Shown one piece after another: positions 11,301 through 21,767 of a stretch of 64,000 bases of DNA (positions are counted from its first letter, which is position 1; the number at the start of each line of letters is the position of its first letter). The notes below the pieces were generated by a model that had not been told where the DNA came from, searched no databases, and saw only the letters and a list, made by a program, of their open reading frames with translations. This stretch comes from Actinomucor elegans (taxonomy: Eukaryota > Mucoromycota > Mucoromycetes > Mucorales > Mucoraceae), in the NCBI GenBank assembly GCA_026027325.1, contig JAMSLZ010000003.1, positions 372,001 to 436,000 of the forward strand, in the 5' to 3' direction. The position numbers and the translations under genes were made by a program.

Positions 11301-11777
11301 TTTCATATGGTGTAAATGACATTTTATTTTTATTTTCTTTAGAATGAATATGCCTTTAATCAGAGTTCAGGTCATACAGAGGATATTAATGAGTAAACAT
11401 TATATGAACTAAACTGAGTATAGTACAAGGTGCATGATATGCCTATATTACCAGAAGGCACTAACTATAGTCTTGATTGTTAAAGGCATTATTCCTCCTT
11501 GAAGCGAGAGACTGCCCTAAACTGGCACTGCTGTTACTGCTGGATCATGTATGCTCATTGAACCGAATAGTTAGCTTGCCATATGTCTAGAGCATGCTAT
11601 TGTTTGTAGCTTTACTGCGATGATTGGGTGGAACAGTAATCTAATTACCGCTGCTTTTTCCGTTTTCGTGCTTTGACCGGACTCGATTCGGGTGATGAGC
11701 TTTGTTTCTGACGTCTTATTATCCAATTCGAAGATCTTTTTTCTTTTTTCTTTTCTTCTCTAGATTATTAAAGAAAA
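8322..11777. other. Long intergenic region, 3.5 kb, no intact gene
   Basis: AT-rich with many short tandem TA/TG tracts (for example 10848-10870). Apart from the decayed Cys-rich peptide at 9182-9358, open frames such as 8763-8975 and 10683-10880 lack family features and have unlikely composition. One copy of a degenerate motif TTCATTCTGAACAT lies at 11092-11105. The last 200 bp before 11778 are T-rich and probably the promoter of the SSH4-like gene. Confidence 0.5.
9182..9358 (+). pseudogene. Relic of a small secreted Cys-rich protein (interrupted by TAA)
   Basis: An ATG at 9182 opens a hydrophobic stretch of about 20 residues (MLTKSLLLLYTSLLVSVVLL) like a signal peptide. The frame meets TAA at 9251-9253 and continues in the same frame with a Cys-rich body (ACKADFNKCINAEPVCNQ, then a final SCG) up to TAA at 9356-9358. 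The Cys spacing CX6CX6C...C recalls GDNF/GAS1-type helical domains found in some fungal secreted proteins, but this is only a resemblance. No splice sites remove the stop. Most likely a decayed or truncated gene. Confidence 0.35.
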
Positions 11778-12984
11778 ATGCAAACAGCTTATACCTGGAT
11801 ATTTACAACGGGCATCATTGTATTTTTCGTTGTTATTATTATTCTATTGTTCTTTACAAGGTCGCCTATTGAATTGCCTTTGTCATTTAATGGAGATTTT
11901 GAAGAAATCCCTTCTGATTCTGAACAGGATATCCAAGAGTTATCCGAAGACGCTCGTCTAAGTTATGAATCCGCCAAAAGTAATATATAGCTTACACCTT
12001 GATAGTTGAATACTGACTTTTTTTTTTCTGATTTAGCCTGGCAAGAGTACCATCCACCTAATAGCATTCCCACGGATATAACACCACCTCAGTTTGTTTC
12101 TATTCAAGAAAAAGGTGTATCAGCCTTTGAATTTGAATGGGAACCAGAAGCCAATGTATTTGTAGCAGGAAGAACCGAAGTGCAATTCATGGAAGGAGAA
12201 AATTGTGTGTTAACCAACTTGCCCTTACCTCGAAATCAAGAAGTGTACTACTGGGAGGTAAAAAAAAAAAAAAATGCATATCATAAACTGTAAATACATT
12301 ACTGATAAACCTTTGGTTAGGCTAAGATGTTTGATATGCCTGAAACAACTACTGTCTCGGTTGGCGTAGCTACAAAGCCATATCCAAGCTGGCGTTTACC
12401 TGGTAAGTCAAATTATTACTCGTACATCAAGCAAACAATTAAAACGTATCATAGGTTGGAATCGCTATTCAGTCGGTTACTTTTCGAATAATGGCTATAA
12501 AAGTTTTAGTTCTCCGTTCAACAAAAAACCCTATGGCCTTACATATAAGCATGGTGATGTGATTGGTGTAGGTTACCGACACCGTACTGGATCCATCTTT
12601 TTCACGAGAAACGGCCGAAAGATGGAAGAGGCCTATACTGGCCTAAGATGGAACTTGTTTCCTACTATTGGTGCTAACGGTCCTTGCCAAGTACATGTCA
12701 ACTTGGGTCAAATGGGTTTTGTATTTGTTGAAGCCAATGTCAAAAAGTGGGGTTTGGCTCCTTCACAAGGTACACTGTCACCCCCACCTGCCTATGGCAC
12801 AGAAAGAGACACTGTACTTTTGGCTATGGGCCACAGTCGGCAACAGGATGCTGTTTTGATTGATATGAATGGCACAGCTCAACAGCCTATGCATCGTCCA
12901 CCTCCTTATCATTTAGCAGCAGTAACAGCAGCAGCAAATGAAGATACCACTCATCATCAACAACAATCTTCTTTATTAGATTGA
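11778..12984 (+). CDS. SSH4: SPRY-domain membrane adaptor of the ubiquitin ligase Rsp5 (Ssh4/Ear1-like)
   Basis: Four exons (11778-11979, 12037-12257, 12321-12402, 12455-12984) give 344 residues. In yeast, Ssh4 and Ear1 sit in endosomal/vacuolar membranes and recruit Rsp5 to cargo for sorting into multivesicular bodies. A single N-terminal membrane segment (about residues 5-28) is followed by an acidic linker, then a SPRY domain (about 105-260: YYWEAKMFDMPETTTVSVGV, WRLPGWNRYSVGYFSNNG, GDVIGVGYRH, FFTRNGRKMEEAYTGL, FPTIGANGP). The tail holds two PPxY motifs, PPAY and PPPY, the ligands of Rsp5 WW domains, and ends in a Gln/His-rich stretch. This domain order matches Ssh4 exactly. It converges on EFG1 with a 122-bp gap. 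Confidence 0.9.
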
Positions 12985-13106
12985 TCTCTCTCTATCCCTT
13001 TTCAAATCAAATTGTGAATATATTACCCCTTCTCTTTCATTATGTAGATAACTTTTAATAATAAATGTATAGCCTTTTCTTTTCATTACTGTACAATTCA
13101 ACTTTA

Positions 13107-13940
13107 TTATGCTTTATCGAAAAAGTCATCTTTTTCATCTTCTGATTCTGATTCAGTACCACTACCACTTTTGTCTTTTGTAACATCTTCATCTACTGCC
13201 ACAGGTGTAATAGCTGGAATGATGCCCTTGGCGATCATCTTGTCTTTGTATGCATTGCGATAATGCTGATTAAACAGCTTCAAATCGCTATCGCCCTTGA
13301 GCAATGCGTCTTTGATATCTTTGAGTATACTTTCTTTTCTAGCTACACTTTTGCTGTCATTGGCGTTTTCTTGTGGATAGAGTGATACATAGGGCATGGT
13401 TTTGGGATAATGTGTAATGTACAAAAGGTGAAGTTCGTGCAAGTCGACCTTTTCTTGAAGCTTGGCTTTTTTACTGACATCGGATTCCTCAGCGAGTTCC
13501 TTTTTTGCTTGTCGAATCTTTCTTTCTGTCTTTTTACGCTCTATGATACTATGTATCAATAATTTGATATTTTACTTTTGTCGCATTGGTACTTACCGAA
13601 ATGCTTGACTTTATGGTATTTGGTGGCATTGCCACGTTCAACTTCGTCCACCATTCTTTCACCAAGGTCGAATTCAAGTACACGTAAGCGTCTTTTAGAT
13701 TCTGTCAAGACTTCGGCTGATAATTGTTTGCCCTGCTCCAATGTATGAGTTACCAAGAAATTGCAAATCAAACTTTCTTACCTTGGATAAAGTACGTTTG
13801 ACGTCTCTGATTCTCTTTTTGATTTTACTGGCACTCATGGGTATATCCTCATTTTGATTCCTTGTACGAACAAACTTGGAATTAGGGTTAGATTTTTTGT
13901 TTTGTTGTTGGTGTTGCTGTTGTTGAGGTTTGGACTTCAT
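13107..13940 (-). CDS. EFG1: rRNA-processing protein Efg1
   Basis: Three exons (13940-13782, 13732-13597, 13540-13107) encode 242 residues, the normal size for Efg1, a nucleolar factor of the small-subunit processome needed for 18S rRNA maturation. The family core is clear: MSASKIKKRIRDVKRTLSK, then a helical segment with LTESKRRLRVLEFDL, then KYHKVKHFERKKTERKIRQ. The N-terminus is Gln/Asn-rich and the C-terminus is acidic (SESEDEKDDFF). The second intron ends at the AG just before AGCGTAAA; an earlier AG would introduce a stop. Two CCAAT motifs lie 125 and 208 bp upstream of the start. Confidence 0.92.
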
Positions 13941-14064
13941 ATTGTATATTCGTATGTACGTGTTTAAAGGCTAAAAGCAATAGGAGAAAAGAACCAGCAG
14001 CCGTAATTCGGGAAAAATAGTCACTTAATGTGTGGCTTGTTACAGTAGTGACATTCTCCGCTGG

Positions 14065-14069
14065 CCAAT
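14065..14069 (+). promoter_or_regulatory. CCAAT box (GGCCAATAAAA context)
   Basis: CCAAT motif 125 bp upstream of the EFG1 start, likely bound by the HAP/NF-Y complex. A second one lies at 14148-14152 (GTCCAATCAAAA). Confidence 0.4.
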
Positions 14070-14196
14070 AAAATGTAGAAATATTCTCTCACGCTTTCCA
14101 GCGAAACGTGAATTTCGATCATCATCTTACTGCTTCCTCTCCGCTGTCCAATCAAAACTAGTTAGATAAACTCAGAAAAATTTCACGAAAATTCTC

Positions 14197-14212
14197 ATGA
14201 TATGTATGCCTC
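14197..14212 (+). repeat. 16-bp target-site duplication, left copy
   Basis: ATGATATGTATGCCTC, identical to 14392-14407. The two copies bracket a 179-bp insert that ends in poly(A), the pattern left by LINE-type retroposition. Confidence 0.75.
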
Positions 14213-14391
14213 AATTAGTTCTCAAAACCTTTTAACCTTCATATTTCACCTCCCAATCTTCCTTTTCTTCATAATTAATTTTACTCTACTCTACGCGCGT
14301 TAAATAATATATCCAAGTTACATCCCTCCGCGATATGTGACTTAAAGTTATGAATTACCTAATAAATAAATAACAATTTACAAAAAAAAAA
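14213..14391 (+). mobile_element. Short retroposed insert, probably a severely 5'-truncated LINE
   Basis: The 179-bp segment ends in TTTAC followed by a run of about 9-10 A and is flanked by an exact 16-bp direct repeat. Pieces of it resemble the 3' untranslated end of the LINE at 32.5-33.8 kb, in the same order: CCAATCTTC, a GCGATAT-like block and the terminal TTAC-poly(A). It does not reach the coding part of such an element. A SINE-like origin is the alternative. Confidence 0.65.
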
Positions 14392-14407
14392 ATGATATGT
14401 ATGCCTC
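14392..14407 (+). repeat. 16-bp target-site duplication, right copy
   Basis: Exact copy of 14197-14212, directly after the poly(A) tail of the insert. Confidence 0.75.
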
Positions 14408-14683
14408 GAGCCCAAATTTTCAGTTTCAAGATAATTTTTTAGATGTAAATAGCATCTAAAAAACATAACATTTATTATAAGTTTTGCACTTATTTTTGAT
14501 ATGAAAATCCTGATTTACGCGCAAGAATTAACATACTTGAAAGATTGTAAAAATTCGAAATTATCAGCATTTTTACCATGTTACAGGCACATTATAGTGC
14601 CAAATCGATCTGGGATGAACCCCAAAAATTTAAATTTTCAAATCAGAGCCAAAGGCAGTAAAACCTCGGTTTCGGGAAATATA

Positions 14684-14714
<31 letters not shown>

Positions 14715-14968
14715 GCATATCGATTGCTATGACAGCGATCATATTCAGTCAATATAATCAATATATACTAAAAGGTTTATACTCATTTTAAAAAACAGAG
14801 AGTCAATATGTTGGCCATAACAGTCTACATCAAGCGAGGTATCATTGTTTAGTTGTATTCTATACATGACATCAAAGGATAGTGGTGTAACCTAAACCTG
14901 AGAAAACAGTAGCTGAGCAAATTTGGGGATGTTTTCTTGCTTGAATTATCTTTTTTTTTTTCGGAATC

Positions 14969-16411
14969 ATGATAAGACTTGGGAGCATTTCTACTTCATT
15001 ACCACTACTATTACTACTTGTATTCATTTCTACACTCTATGCAAGCTCTCAGTATCAGTCCGCATTCACAAAACCGCCATTACGGCGCGAAATCATGACA
15101 TTACAATCCATGTACCAGCTTCCAACTCATTCCAATCGTTTAATGCGTATGGAAATACCGGCTATTAATCAAGCTAGTGTTGAGCATCAAACCTTTTCTT
15201 TGCCTTTAGTGCCGGGAATCGCGTACCGTCCTACTGCCGATAGACAGACCCAGTTGTTTGCCATGAAAAACCAACTACTTCGACAAACGCAACACAACAG
15301 TACGCTAGAACCAACAGCGTATCCTGTTCCTGATGTCTCGGATCATGCTTCAGTGCTGGCACTGGGAGAAATGAGTTATAACGCTTATACAGAACTAGGC
15401 AAAGACGGCCAATGGTACGATTTGGGTGCAAAATGGCGTATCGTAAGTTTGCCTTTTTTTATTATAATAATTATAAAGGTAGTTACTAGATCACTCATTG
15501 TCAGCTTGATAGAACTCAACGTTTGGCTGGGGATCCGATGGACTTCGAGGCCACGTCTTTGGCAATACAGATCGTTCACACCTTATCATTAGTTTCAAAG
15601 GTACTAGTGCTGGATTATTCAACGGAGAACCTACAGGCGAACGCGATAAACTCAATGCAAGTGAAGCAGGATCCTTATTTAATGAAAAGACTAAACCCTT
15701 GAGATAGGACAATATTCTCTTTTCTTGCTGTTGCGGCAAGGTCAATCGAAGTTGGAAAGCCGTTTGTGAATGCAATGATAATGCCAAGCAATATCACTGC
15801 GATAATCAATGCTTGGACAAGATTTTACTCAAATCAGAACTGTATTATGATTATGCAGCTAATATATACATGGATGTAGCTGATAGGTATCCTGGAGCTA
15901 CCATTTGGTTAACGGGTCATTCGCTTGGTGGAGCTATTGCCACATTGCTGGGCCAAACGTTTGGTGTTCCTGCTGTTAGTTTTGAAAGTCCCGGAGATCG
16001 TTTAGCTGCACAACGGTTGCATTTACCCAGAGGGCCGGGCGCGGCAGACATGCCTATTTGGCATTTTGGACATACAGCAGATCCTATCTTTATTGGCGTT
16101 TGCACTGTAAGTTTATTTCCACCCCCTTTTTTTTCACTTTTGCTGATGTAGCCGTATAGGGCCCTACAAGCGGTTGCTTTTATGGTGGGTTTGCAATGGA
16201 AGCAAGATGCCATACAGGAAAGGTATGCGTATGGGATACAGTTAAAGACCATGGTTGGCGCGTCAATGTAGCTTATCATCGTATTGCTACCGTAATTGAA
16301 AATATTTTGAAAAAACCAGAAGAATTTCCTGTGCCTGTATGTAAAGTAGAGGATACTTGTGATGATTGCGGGTTGTGGACCTTTTTTGATCATCGCGATA
16401 CTATCTTGTAG
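14969..16411 (+). CDS. ATG15: Autophagy-related vacuolar lipase Atg15
   Basis: Class 3 lipase that breaks down autophagic and multivesicular-body membranes in the vacuole. Exons 14969-15442, 15513-15656, 15708-16106 and 16160-16411 encode 422 residues. An N-terminal hydrophobic signal anchor (about residues 8-25) fits its delivery through the endomembrane system. Family motifs: NSTFGWGSDGLRGHVFGNTDRSH, DNILFSCCCGKV, WLTGHSLGGA with nucleophile Ser278, FGVPAVSFESPGDRLAAQRLHLP, and HFGHTADPI with the Asp and His region of the triad. The second intron (15657-15707, 51 nt) has a GC donor (GCAAGT) and ends in GATAG; reading through it gives a TAG stop, and removing it joins DKLN to DNILFSCCC as in the family. 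The gene is therefore intact. It converges on the next gene with a 169-bp gap. Confidence 0.93.
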
Positions 16412-16580
16412 ACTTTTTTTTTTTTTTAGATCAAACACTGAATGTAAATTATAGTAAATAATTCCAGAACGAAGAATATTTCAGTGTGATATTATTATTA
16501 TTTATTAGATGGAAAGATATTTACTATTATATATATATATATACTATTTTTTTTTACAGCCTTTTGAATTGGCTTCCTCT

Positions 16581-18443
16581 TTACTGTTCTTCAAGATCAA
16601 TTCGGCTTGTTTCGTATCTATAACTCGATTGTTCATTTGGGTCTGATAAGTCTTCCACTACATGATATCCAAAACTAGCCTTTTCCAATTTCAAGTACAC
16701 TCTCCTATCGTTTGCTAGCTTGCCGTTTTCTGTAAACAAAGTTTGCGGCGAGTTATGAATCGTCAATGAAATCATACGTCCTGTTCTAGTCAATTGACCC
16801 CAAGTTACTACCGATTTTCCAATCAAGTAGGCGCCGATTGCCCACAAGATGGCAAACAACGCAATCCAAATGATACTAAGGATAGTCCAGTGTGCAGCGG
16901 TATAAGGCAAGAGTGCAAAGCCTTGAGAAGGAAGCAACTCAGATTCAGGACAGTTAGGATTGTTGAATAATGCATCAGCCAAAGCACCTTGGGAGCCAAG
17001 TCTAGGGTCTTGATTTACGATAGCAAGAGTGAGAGCGTCAAAAGAAGAGGTACCATAAAGTCCTGTACCAGATTGCATAGCAGCCAGTAGAGCATCGGCT
17101 ACTACTTTGTTATTGACAGCTACAGGTTCAGCAGAAGTCGCTACGCATCCAGTCAGAGGTTGGCAAGTGTAATTGGTAGCAACAGCCGAGATAAAAACAC
17201 CAGCAGCGAGACTTGCATCTGCAGCGGTAGCAGGATAGACAAGAATAGCTTCTTTGCCATCAGGAGTGGTATGACGAATAGCAGACAGCTGCACAGTGGC
17301 ATTGCTTAATTGTTGATGCTGGTTTTGATAAGGAAGCGCCTTTAATATACCATCACTACCCGTGGATTTGTAAACAATAAGATTAGAAGAGGTTAAATTA
17401 CTGCCCCCTGCCTCTGAAGTTGCTGTATTGTTGATCAAAATCTGCTCTCCATAAAGACTAAGGATCATCATGTTGTTACGATTCTTTTGTTGATCTTGTT
17501 GTTGTTGTTGTTGTTGTTGTTGGCCTGGAGTATGCGTTGGCACGATAGAAGCGATTGAATCATCACCAGGAATAGCTACAAGTGTACTAGAAGTAGTTGA
17601 TGTAGTGGTTGTTGTAGTGGCTGCAGTAGTTGCAGTAGTATGCACTTCAGTACAAATAGTAGTAGTGGTAGTACGATGCCAATGTCTTTTTATTAATCCA
17701 TTGTTAGCTTCGGCATCAGCGTTATTCATGGTAATATCCTCGATAGGGGTAAGGGTCGTCTGTATCACCGAAACGCCAAAGTAATCGTACTGATGCGATT
17801 TGTTTAGGAGTCTCTCAGTATCAGATAAAGTGTGAGTAATATGATCTTGCTGATATGCCAACGAAGCAGCTTCAAAATCCGAGACATTGGTGTGTCTGCA
17901 CTCGGCCAAGTTCATATCCGTTGCCATGCCCTTCTTGTAATGAACCGTCAAGGACGATTGAAGTTCTCCTTCAAGTAAGTTACCAAGCATTATAGCAGCC
18001 GTAACTAAAGAAGCAGCACAAAAGTAGCGGAAGCCGGATCTTTTGCGTATACAACTCCACATAGCACCAACTCCGCCTGTTTCGCCATATGCAAGGACAG
18101 AATCAGCGGCTACACCTTTTTCGAAGGATTTGACGAGAGCGACAGTGAGAGAGCGCGTAGCTAAGGCACAACCAAGGGTTAAAAACAAGGTATTGAGAAA
18201 ATTGGCAGGGTAGGTACGGTATGCAGGTAAAGGGTCAGCACCAGGTAATGGGACCAACCACCATAGACGCGCCAGAATAAAGCAAACTATGGCAAGAACC
18301 CATATACTATGAAGTTTCCAATCGATGATATATTCTTTCTTGTATTCTCTAGTGAACACATCATTGACTTGTTCTAGTATTTCATTTTTAAAGGCATCTT
18401 TAGACTCTGTAAGATCATCTTCTTTTGGTTGCGGTGGCTGCAT
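16581..18443 (-). CDS. Unrecognised multi-pass membrane glycoprotein, 620 residues
   Basis: Single-exon gene. The N-terminal 40 residues are charged and cytosolic in type. Three hydrophobic segments follow at about 48-65, 82-104 and 138-158, then a large loop of about 360 residues that is rich in Thr/Ser (a run of TTTTT/TTSS near 255-290), carries a Gln run (about 310-320), several N-x-S/T sites and five scattered Cys, and is probably extracellular. A last membrane span lies at about 525-548 (WTILSIIWIALFAILWAIGAYLIG region), followed by a short cytosolic tail ending in acidic residues. The pattern fits a cell-surface protein with an O-glycosylated ectodomain. I do not recognise the family and infer no function. 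Confidence 0.8.
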   Translation of the reverse strand: MQPPQPKEDDLTESKDAFKNEILEQVNDVFTREYKKEYIIDWKLHSIWVLAIVCFILARLWWLVPLPGADPLPAYRTYPANFLNTLFLTLGCALATRSLTVALVKSFEKGVAADSVLAYGETGGVGAMWSCIRKRSGFRYFCAASLVTAAIMLGNLLEGELQSSLTVHYKKGMATDMNLAECRHTNVSDFEAASLAYQQDHITHTLSDTERLLNKSHQYDYFGVSVIQTTLTPIEDITMNNADAEANNGLIKRHWHRTTTTTICTEVHTTATTAATTTTTTSTTSSTLVAIPGDDSIASIVPTHTPGQQQQQQQQQDQQKNRNNMMILSLYGEQILINNTATSEAGGSNLTSSNLIVYKSTGSDGILKALPYQNQHQQLSNATVQLSAIRHTTPDGKEAILVYPATAADASLAAGVFISAVATNYTCQPLTGCVATSAEPVAVNNKVVADALLAAMQSGTGLYGTSSFDALTLAIVNQDPRLGSQGALADALFNNPNCPESELLPSQGFALLPYTAAHWTILSIIWIALFAILWAIGAYLIGKSVVTWGQLTRTGRMISLTIHNSPQTLFTENGKLANDRRVYLKLEKASFGYHVVEDLSDPNEQSSYRYETSRIDLEEQ

Positions 18444-18876
18444 CTTGAGGTGTTGTAATAATGAGAGAGAGAGAAAGAACAGTTTGGAAGGGGAGATTGC
18501 CCTTTTTTTTTATATAGTGCCAAATCAAATTACTTTCTGTAACGTCAGACTTGTATTCTTTTGTATTCTGGACATAAGCCCTACTGCCATTGTGTCTTTA
18601 ACCGTGTAACGATCATTGCATTTCCTATAAAAGACCTCCACATTATCAAACATGGTAAAAAAAATGCAGTGAAACAGTACGGGTGGCTTGCTTAATTTGG
18701 TTGCTACGTTCGGTAAAGTAAATAAGCAGATCCAGCCAATCATATTAAGATTTCAAGAAATCGGCTATTGAATGTCAGATTTTATACCAATCAAACGTCT
18801 CAAAAACTTTCCATATTGTATCAGACCGATAGTGCTTGTATTCCCCGTCTCTCTCTTTTTAAAATACATCTTGCAA
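18444..18876. other. Divergent intergenic region
   Basis: Promoter space between the membrane glycoprotein gene and the serine palmitoyltransferase subunit gene. Contains a GAGAGAGAGA patch near the first gene and a CCAAT box at 18736-18740. An in-frame upstream ATG at 18772 would lengthen the next protein by 35 residues of unlikely composition. Confidence 0.5.
18736..18740 (+). promoter_or_regulatory. CCAAT box (AGCCAATCA context)
   Basis: Canonical NF-Y/HAP core in the best context (GCCAATCA), 137 bp upstream of the chosen start at 18877. Confidence 0.45.
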
Positions 18877-19117
18877 ATGGAATCTAAAGGCATGTCTAGT
18901 TATTTATCAACAAAGCTTTATCAATACGAGCTTCAAACTGCTTTGTACATGTTGGAACCTTGGGAGAAGGCTTTATTCAGTAAGTACTTTCATCTCTTTT
19001 TTTTATAGGTCGATTACTAATTCACAACTTCTAGACACTATCGTTTTAAGCATCGTCTCTCTTTCTGTTGTAACAATGTATCAATATACACCAGTCCTCT
19101 TTAAACTTCTTCACTAA
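18877..19117 (+). CDS. Small activating subunit of serine palmitoyltransferase (animal SPTSSA/B type)
   Basis: Two exons (18877-18979 and 19035-19117, 55-nt intron) encode 61 residues. The subunit activates serine palmitoyltransferase, the first enzyme of sphingolipid synthesis, in the ER membrane. The diagnostic stretch YQYELQTALYMLEPWEKALFN is split by the intron and is followed by one membrane span (TIVLSIVSLSVVTMYQYTPVLF). The block TALYMLEPWE is the hallmark of human SPTSSA and SPTSSB, which are about 70 residues long; yeast Tsc3 is unrelated in sequence. The start could be 18892 (56 residues) or 18772 (96 residues); 18877 gives the family size. Small and intron-split, so it is easily missed by gene finders. 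Confidence 0.88.
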
Positions 19118-21767
19118 GTTCCTCTCAGCCATTCTATGCATATCTTACGCTTACGCTTTATAATTTCCCACCTTTTTTAATACTATCTTTTAAACTAATA
19201 AACAATCTCACACAATCAAACGCTACAAAAATGACTAGCTTCTACCGTGTAACTTTACCATCGGCAAACTGATGAAATAAGCAGCCAAAAGCATTCGAAT
19301 GCACATGTTATTCTCGGGCTTACAGGCCCGCTTAAAAAAATATGATTGCGACTTGATTTAGTGTAGTGTTTCGGACTTACTCACATTACTGTTTCAATGC
19401 TGAATAAAGTGCAATGGAAAGGAAAAGGCCGTATCCCAAAAAGAATAGTGATTAACCCAGAGAATGCTTTCTATATATCTCAATCGCGCTGTTATCTAAA
19501 TAGATTAAGATGAATTAAAAGTATAGCTATGTCTAATAAAGGAATATTTAAGTTTGTCAAAACGATATTTTTCTGATTTGCACTTGGAGCTGCAATAGTT
19601 ATGAAGTACAGGATTACAGATACCTCCTATTCAATACTGAGTTACACTGACCTTCAAGATCGAAAGAAGAAGGTTACCTGAATCAGCTAAGGCTATATAT
19701 ACGAAACGTATTCATGAAACTACCTGTCAGAATAAATCGTCATACATAAGCACTTTTATGTCTATACAGATCTGTAGCTTATATTCATCAAGCTTCAGTT
19801 AGTACCTGTCTTTTATCAACCTCTATTCAGCCACAGTTAATATCAAAGCTATCTAAACTCACAACATTCCATCAAGAATCCTAAGATTTTACAACTCAAT
19901 AAGATTTTCAAACCTCGCAGGCTACTGTATCTTCCTACAGCAGTAACTAGAACACTAATCCATCTTGTGAGTTTTTCCGACATTGATCTATACCCAAATC
20001 AGCATCATATCCAAGTTCAATGCATGCAAAAGATATATAGGGACTTGACAAGATCTAACTGGGACCCAAATAATACGAACGATAAAAGCTGCAACAGTAT
20101 ATCCATTAAAACAAATGTATTATTTATAACATTTTCTGTGTATTGTCAGTAGCTAAATAGACGTTGTCAAGTAAATCTCGTCATTTATTTAATACATTAA
20201 ACAATAAACATTCTTTTGCTACTGCTATAGCTTACTACCAAAAAAAAGAACACGTTCCGACGCCCTTTATTTGGCTAAGAAGAGTGCTTTTTTTATCATA
20301 TTTATTATATATTGGTCAGACGTTGTAAGTATACAAAGCGTAGCGGTATAATGTATTACCATCATATCGCCCAAATCAAGAAGGCTTAGGAACCCTTTTT
20401 TTTTGTTCAAAAAGTTGGCATAACGATTTAGGATATAACAAGCGTAATTTATCCGGCTGGATATATCTATCTAGAAATTGAGGGCGAAATAATCAGCCCA
20501 AAAGTCTCTGTTTCCCAGAAACAAGTTCAATTACCAAAATCCTATTCTTTAATAAATGTATAATCAATGAATTAGCCTTTTCCGATATAGAATACTTTAT
20601 AGATTCAACATTTGATGGGGATCTGTTGAGAGATCAATAGATCTATAGATCAAGTTTGCATTGAATGTAGGTAATTTAATGCAGGTCTTCAATAAGTAGT
20701 CTATATAATGTACTGGAGTAAAATAGTACTCCCAATAGATGCAATGGTTCACTCTGAGCATGTATCAGCCTCTATCAGTTGAGAAATGTAGCCCAAAATA
20801 ACCTGAATTCAGAAAAACTCTTGTGAGCAGTTCCTTTAACACAAAATCCTTTTTTGCGGGCCATGACGATGGACTTTTATAGCATACATTTTAGTAGCTA
20901 GGATAGATACGTTTACAAGTACATATAGTATTTTTTTATTAGATTTTATGACATACAAAATACTCGTCGAGTTATGATTGCATATCTAAAAAAGACCCAC
21001 TAACAACTTCCTAAATCAAAGGGAATATTTAGTAGAACATGTACCGTTAGATATACCATCAAGTTATTTATAAAATTTGATACACGTTACATTTATCTGC
21101 AACTCTGGTATTAAAAATTTAATCAAAATTCATACCCAATTTTTTGCTTGTTGTTGACGTTGAGCTGGATTAACTCTTCTCTTCCTCGACTTTCTCTCAC
21201 TCAAAGAATATTCAATGCCGACATCCATTCGAGTATGAGAAGATATCATCATTATAATAATGATATACATTTGAATGCCTTGTCCATGACACTAAAAGCA
21301 TTTTAGAAGCATAATTTATTTCGCAGCGTTGTTTGTCACATTAAATTATATATATTGGCGCTATTATTAATGCATGAAAGTTAATGGGGTTCAGATTTTG
21401 GCCTACAGATTGAAGAGAGTTTGAGGAGGTTTGTTGAGTAGGTGGGTTATTGTATCTTGGATTGAAAGGATGATACGTAGTTTGGATACACTTGAAGTCA
21501 ATACATCATATGTAGCCAGAATATTGGATCAATGCTTGAGGTTGGCTGGTGAAATGAAAGGAACCTGGGGTATTTACTATTCAAGGTCGAGGTTATGTTG
21601 TAATATAAAAACGCAGATTTACAATTGTGGGGCTCCTTGGATGATATTGGAGTTAAAGGAGGGAGTACATAACGTCATAAGTTAGTATTAGACAGTTTAT
21701 ACCATTGGGACAAGTATTTTGTTTTAAGGAACCTTAGGGATCGGGATAGATGCGTATGACCAGGTAG

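Larger units (their letters stand above)
13941..14968. other. Divergent promoter region between EFG1 and ATG15
   Basis: Holds CCAAT boxes near EFG1, a 179-bp poly(A)-tailed insertion flanked by a 16-bp duplication, an 11-bp perfect hairpin (14435-14463) and a T28 tract (14687-14714). A 96-codon open frame at 14501-14791 translates this tract and has no support as a gene. Confidence 0.5.

Noticed and set aside
14501..14791. 96-codon plus-strand frame upstream of ATG15
   Set aside because: Translates a T28 tract and AT-rich DNA; overlaps hairpin and promoter region.
15657..15710. ATG15 as a pseudogene with an in-frame TAG
   Set aside because: A GC-AG intron removes the stop and restores the family sequence exactly.
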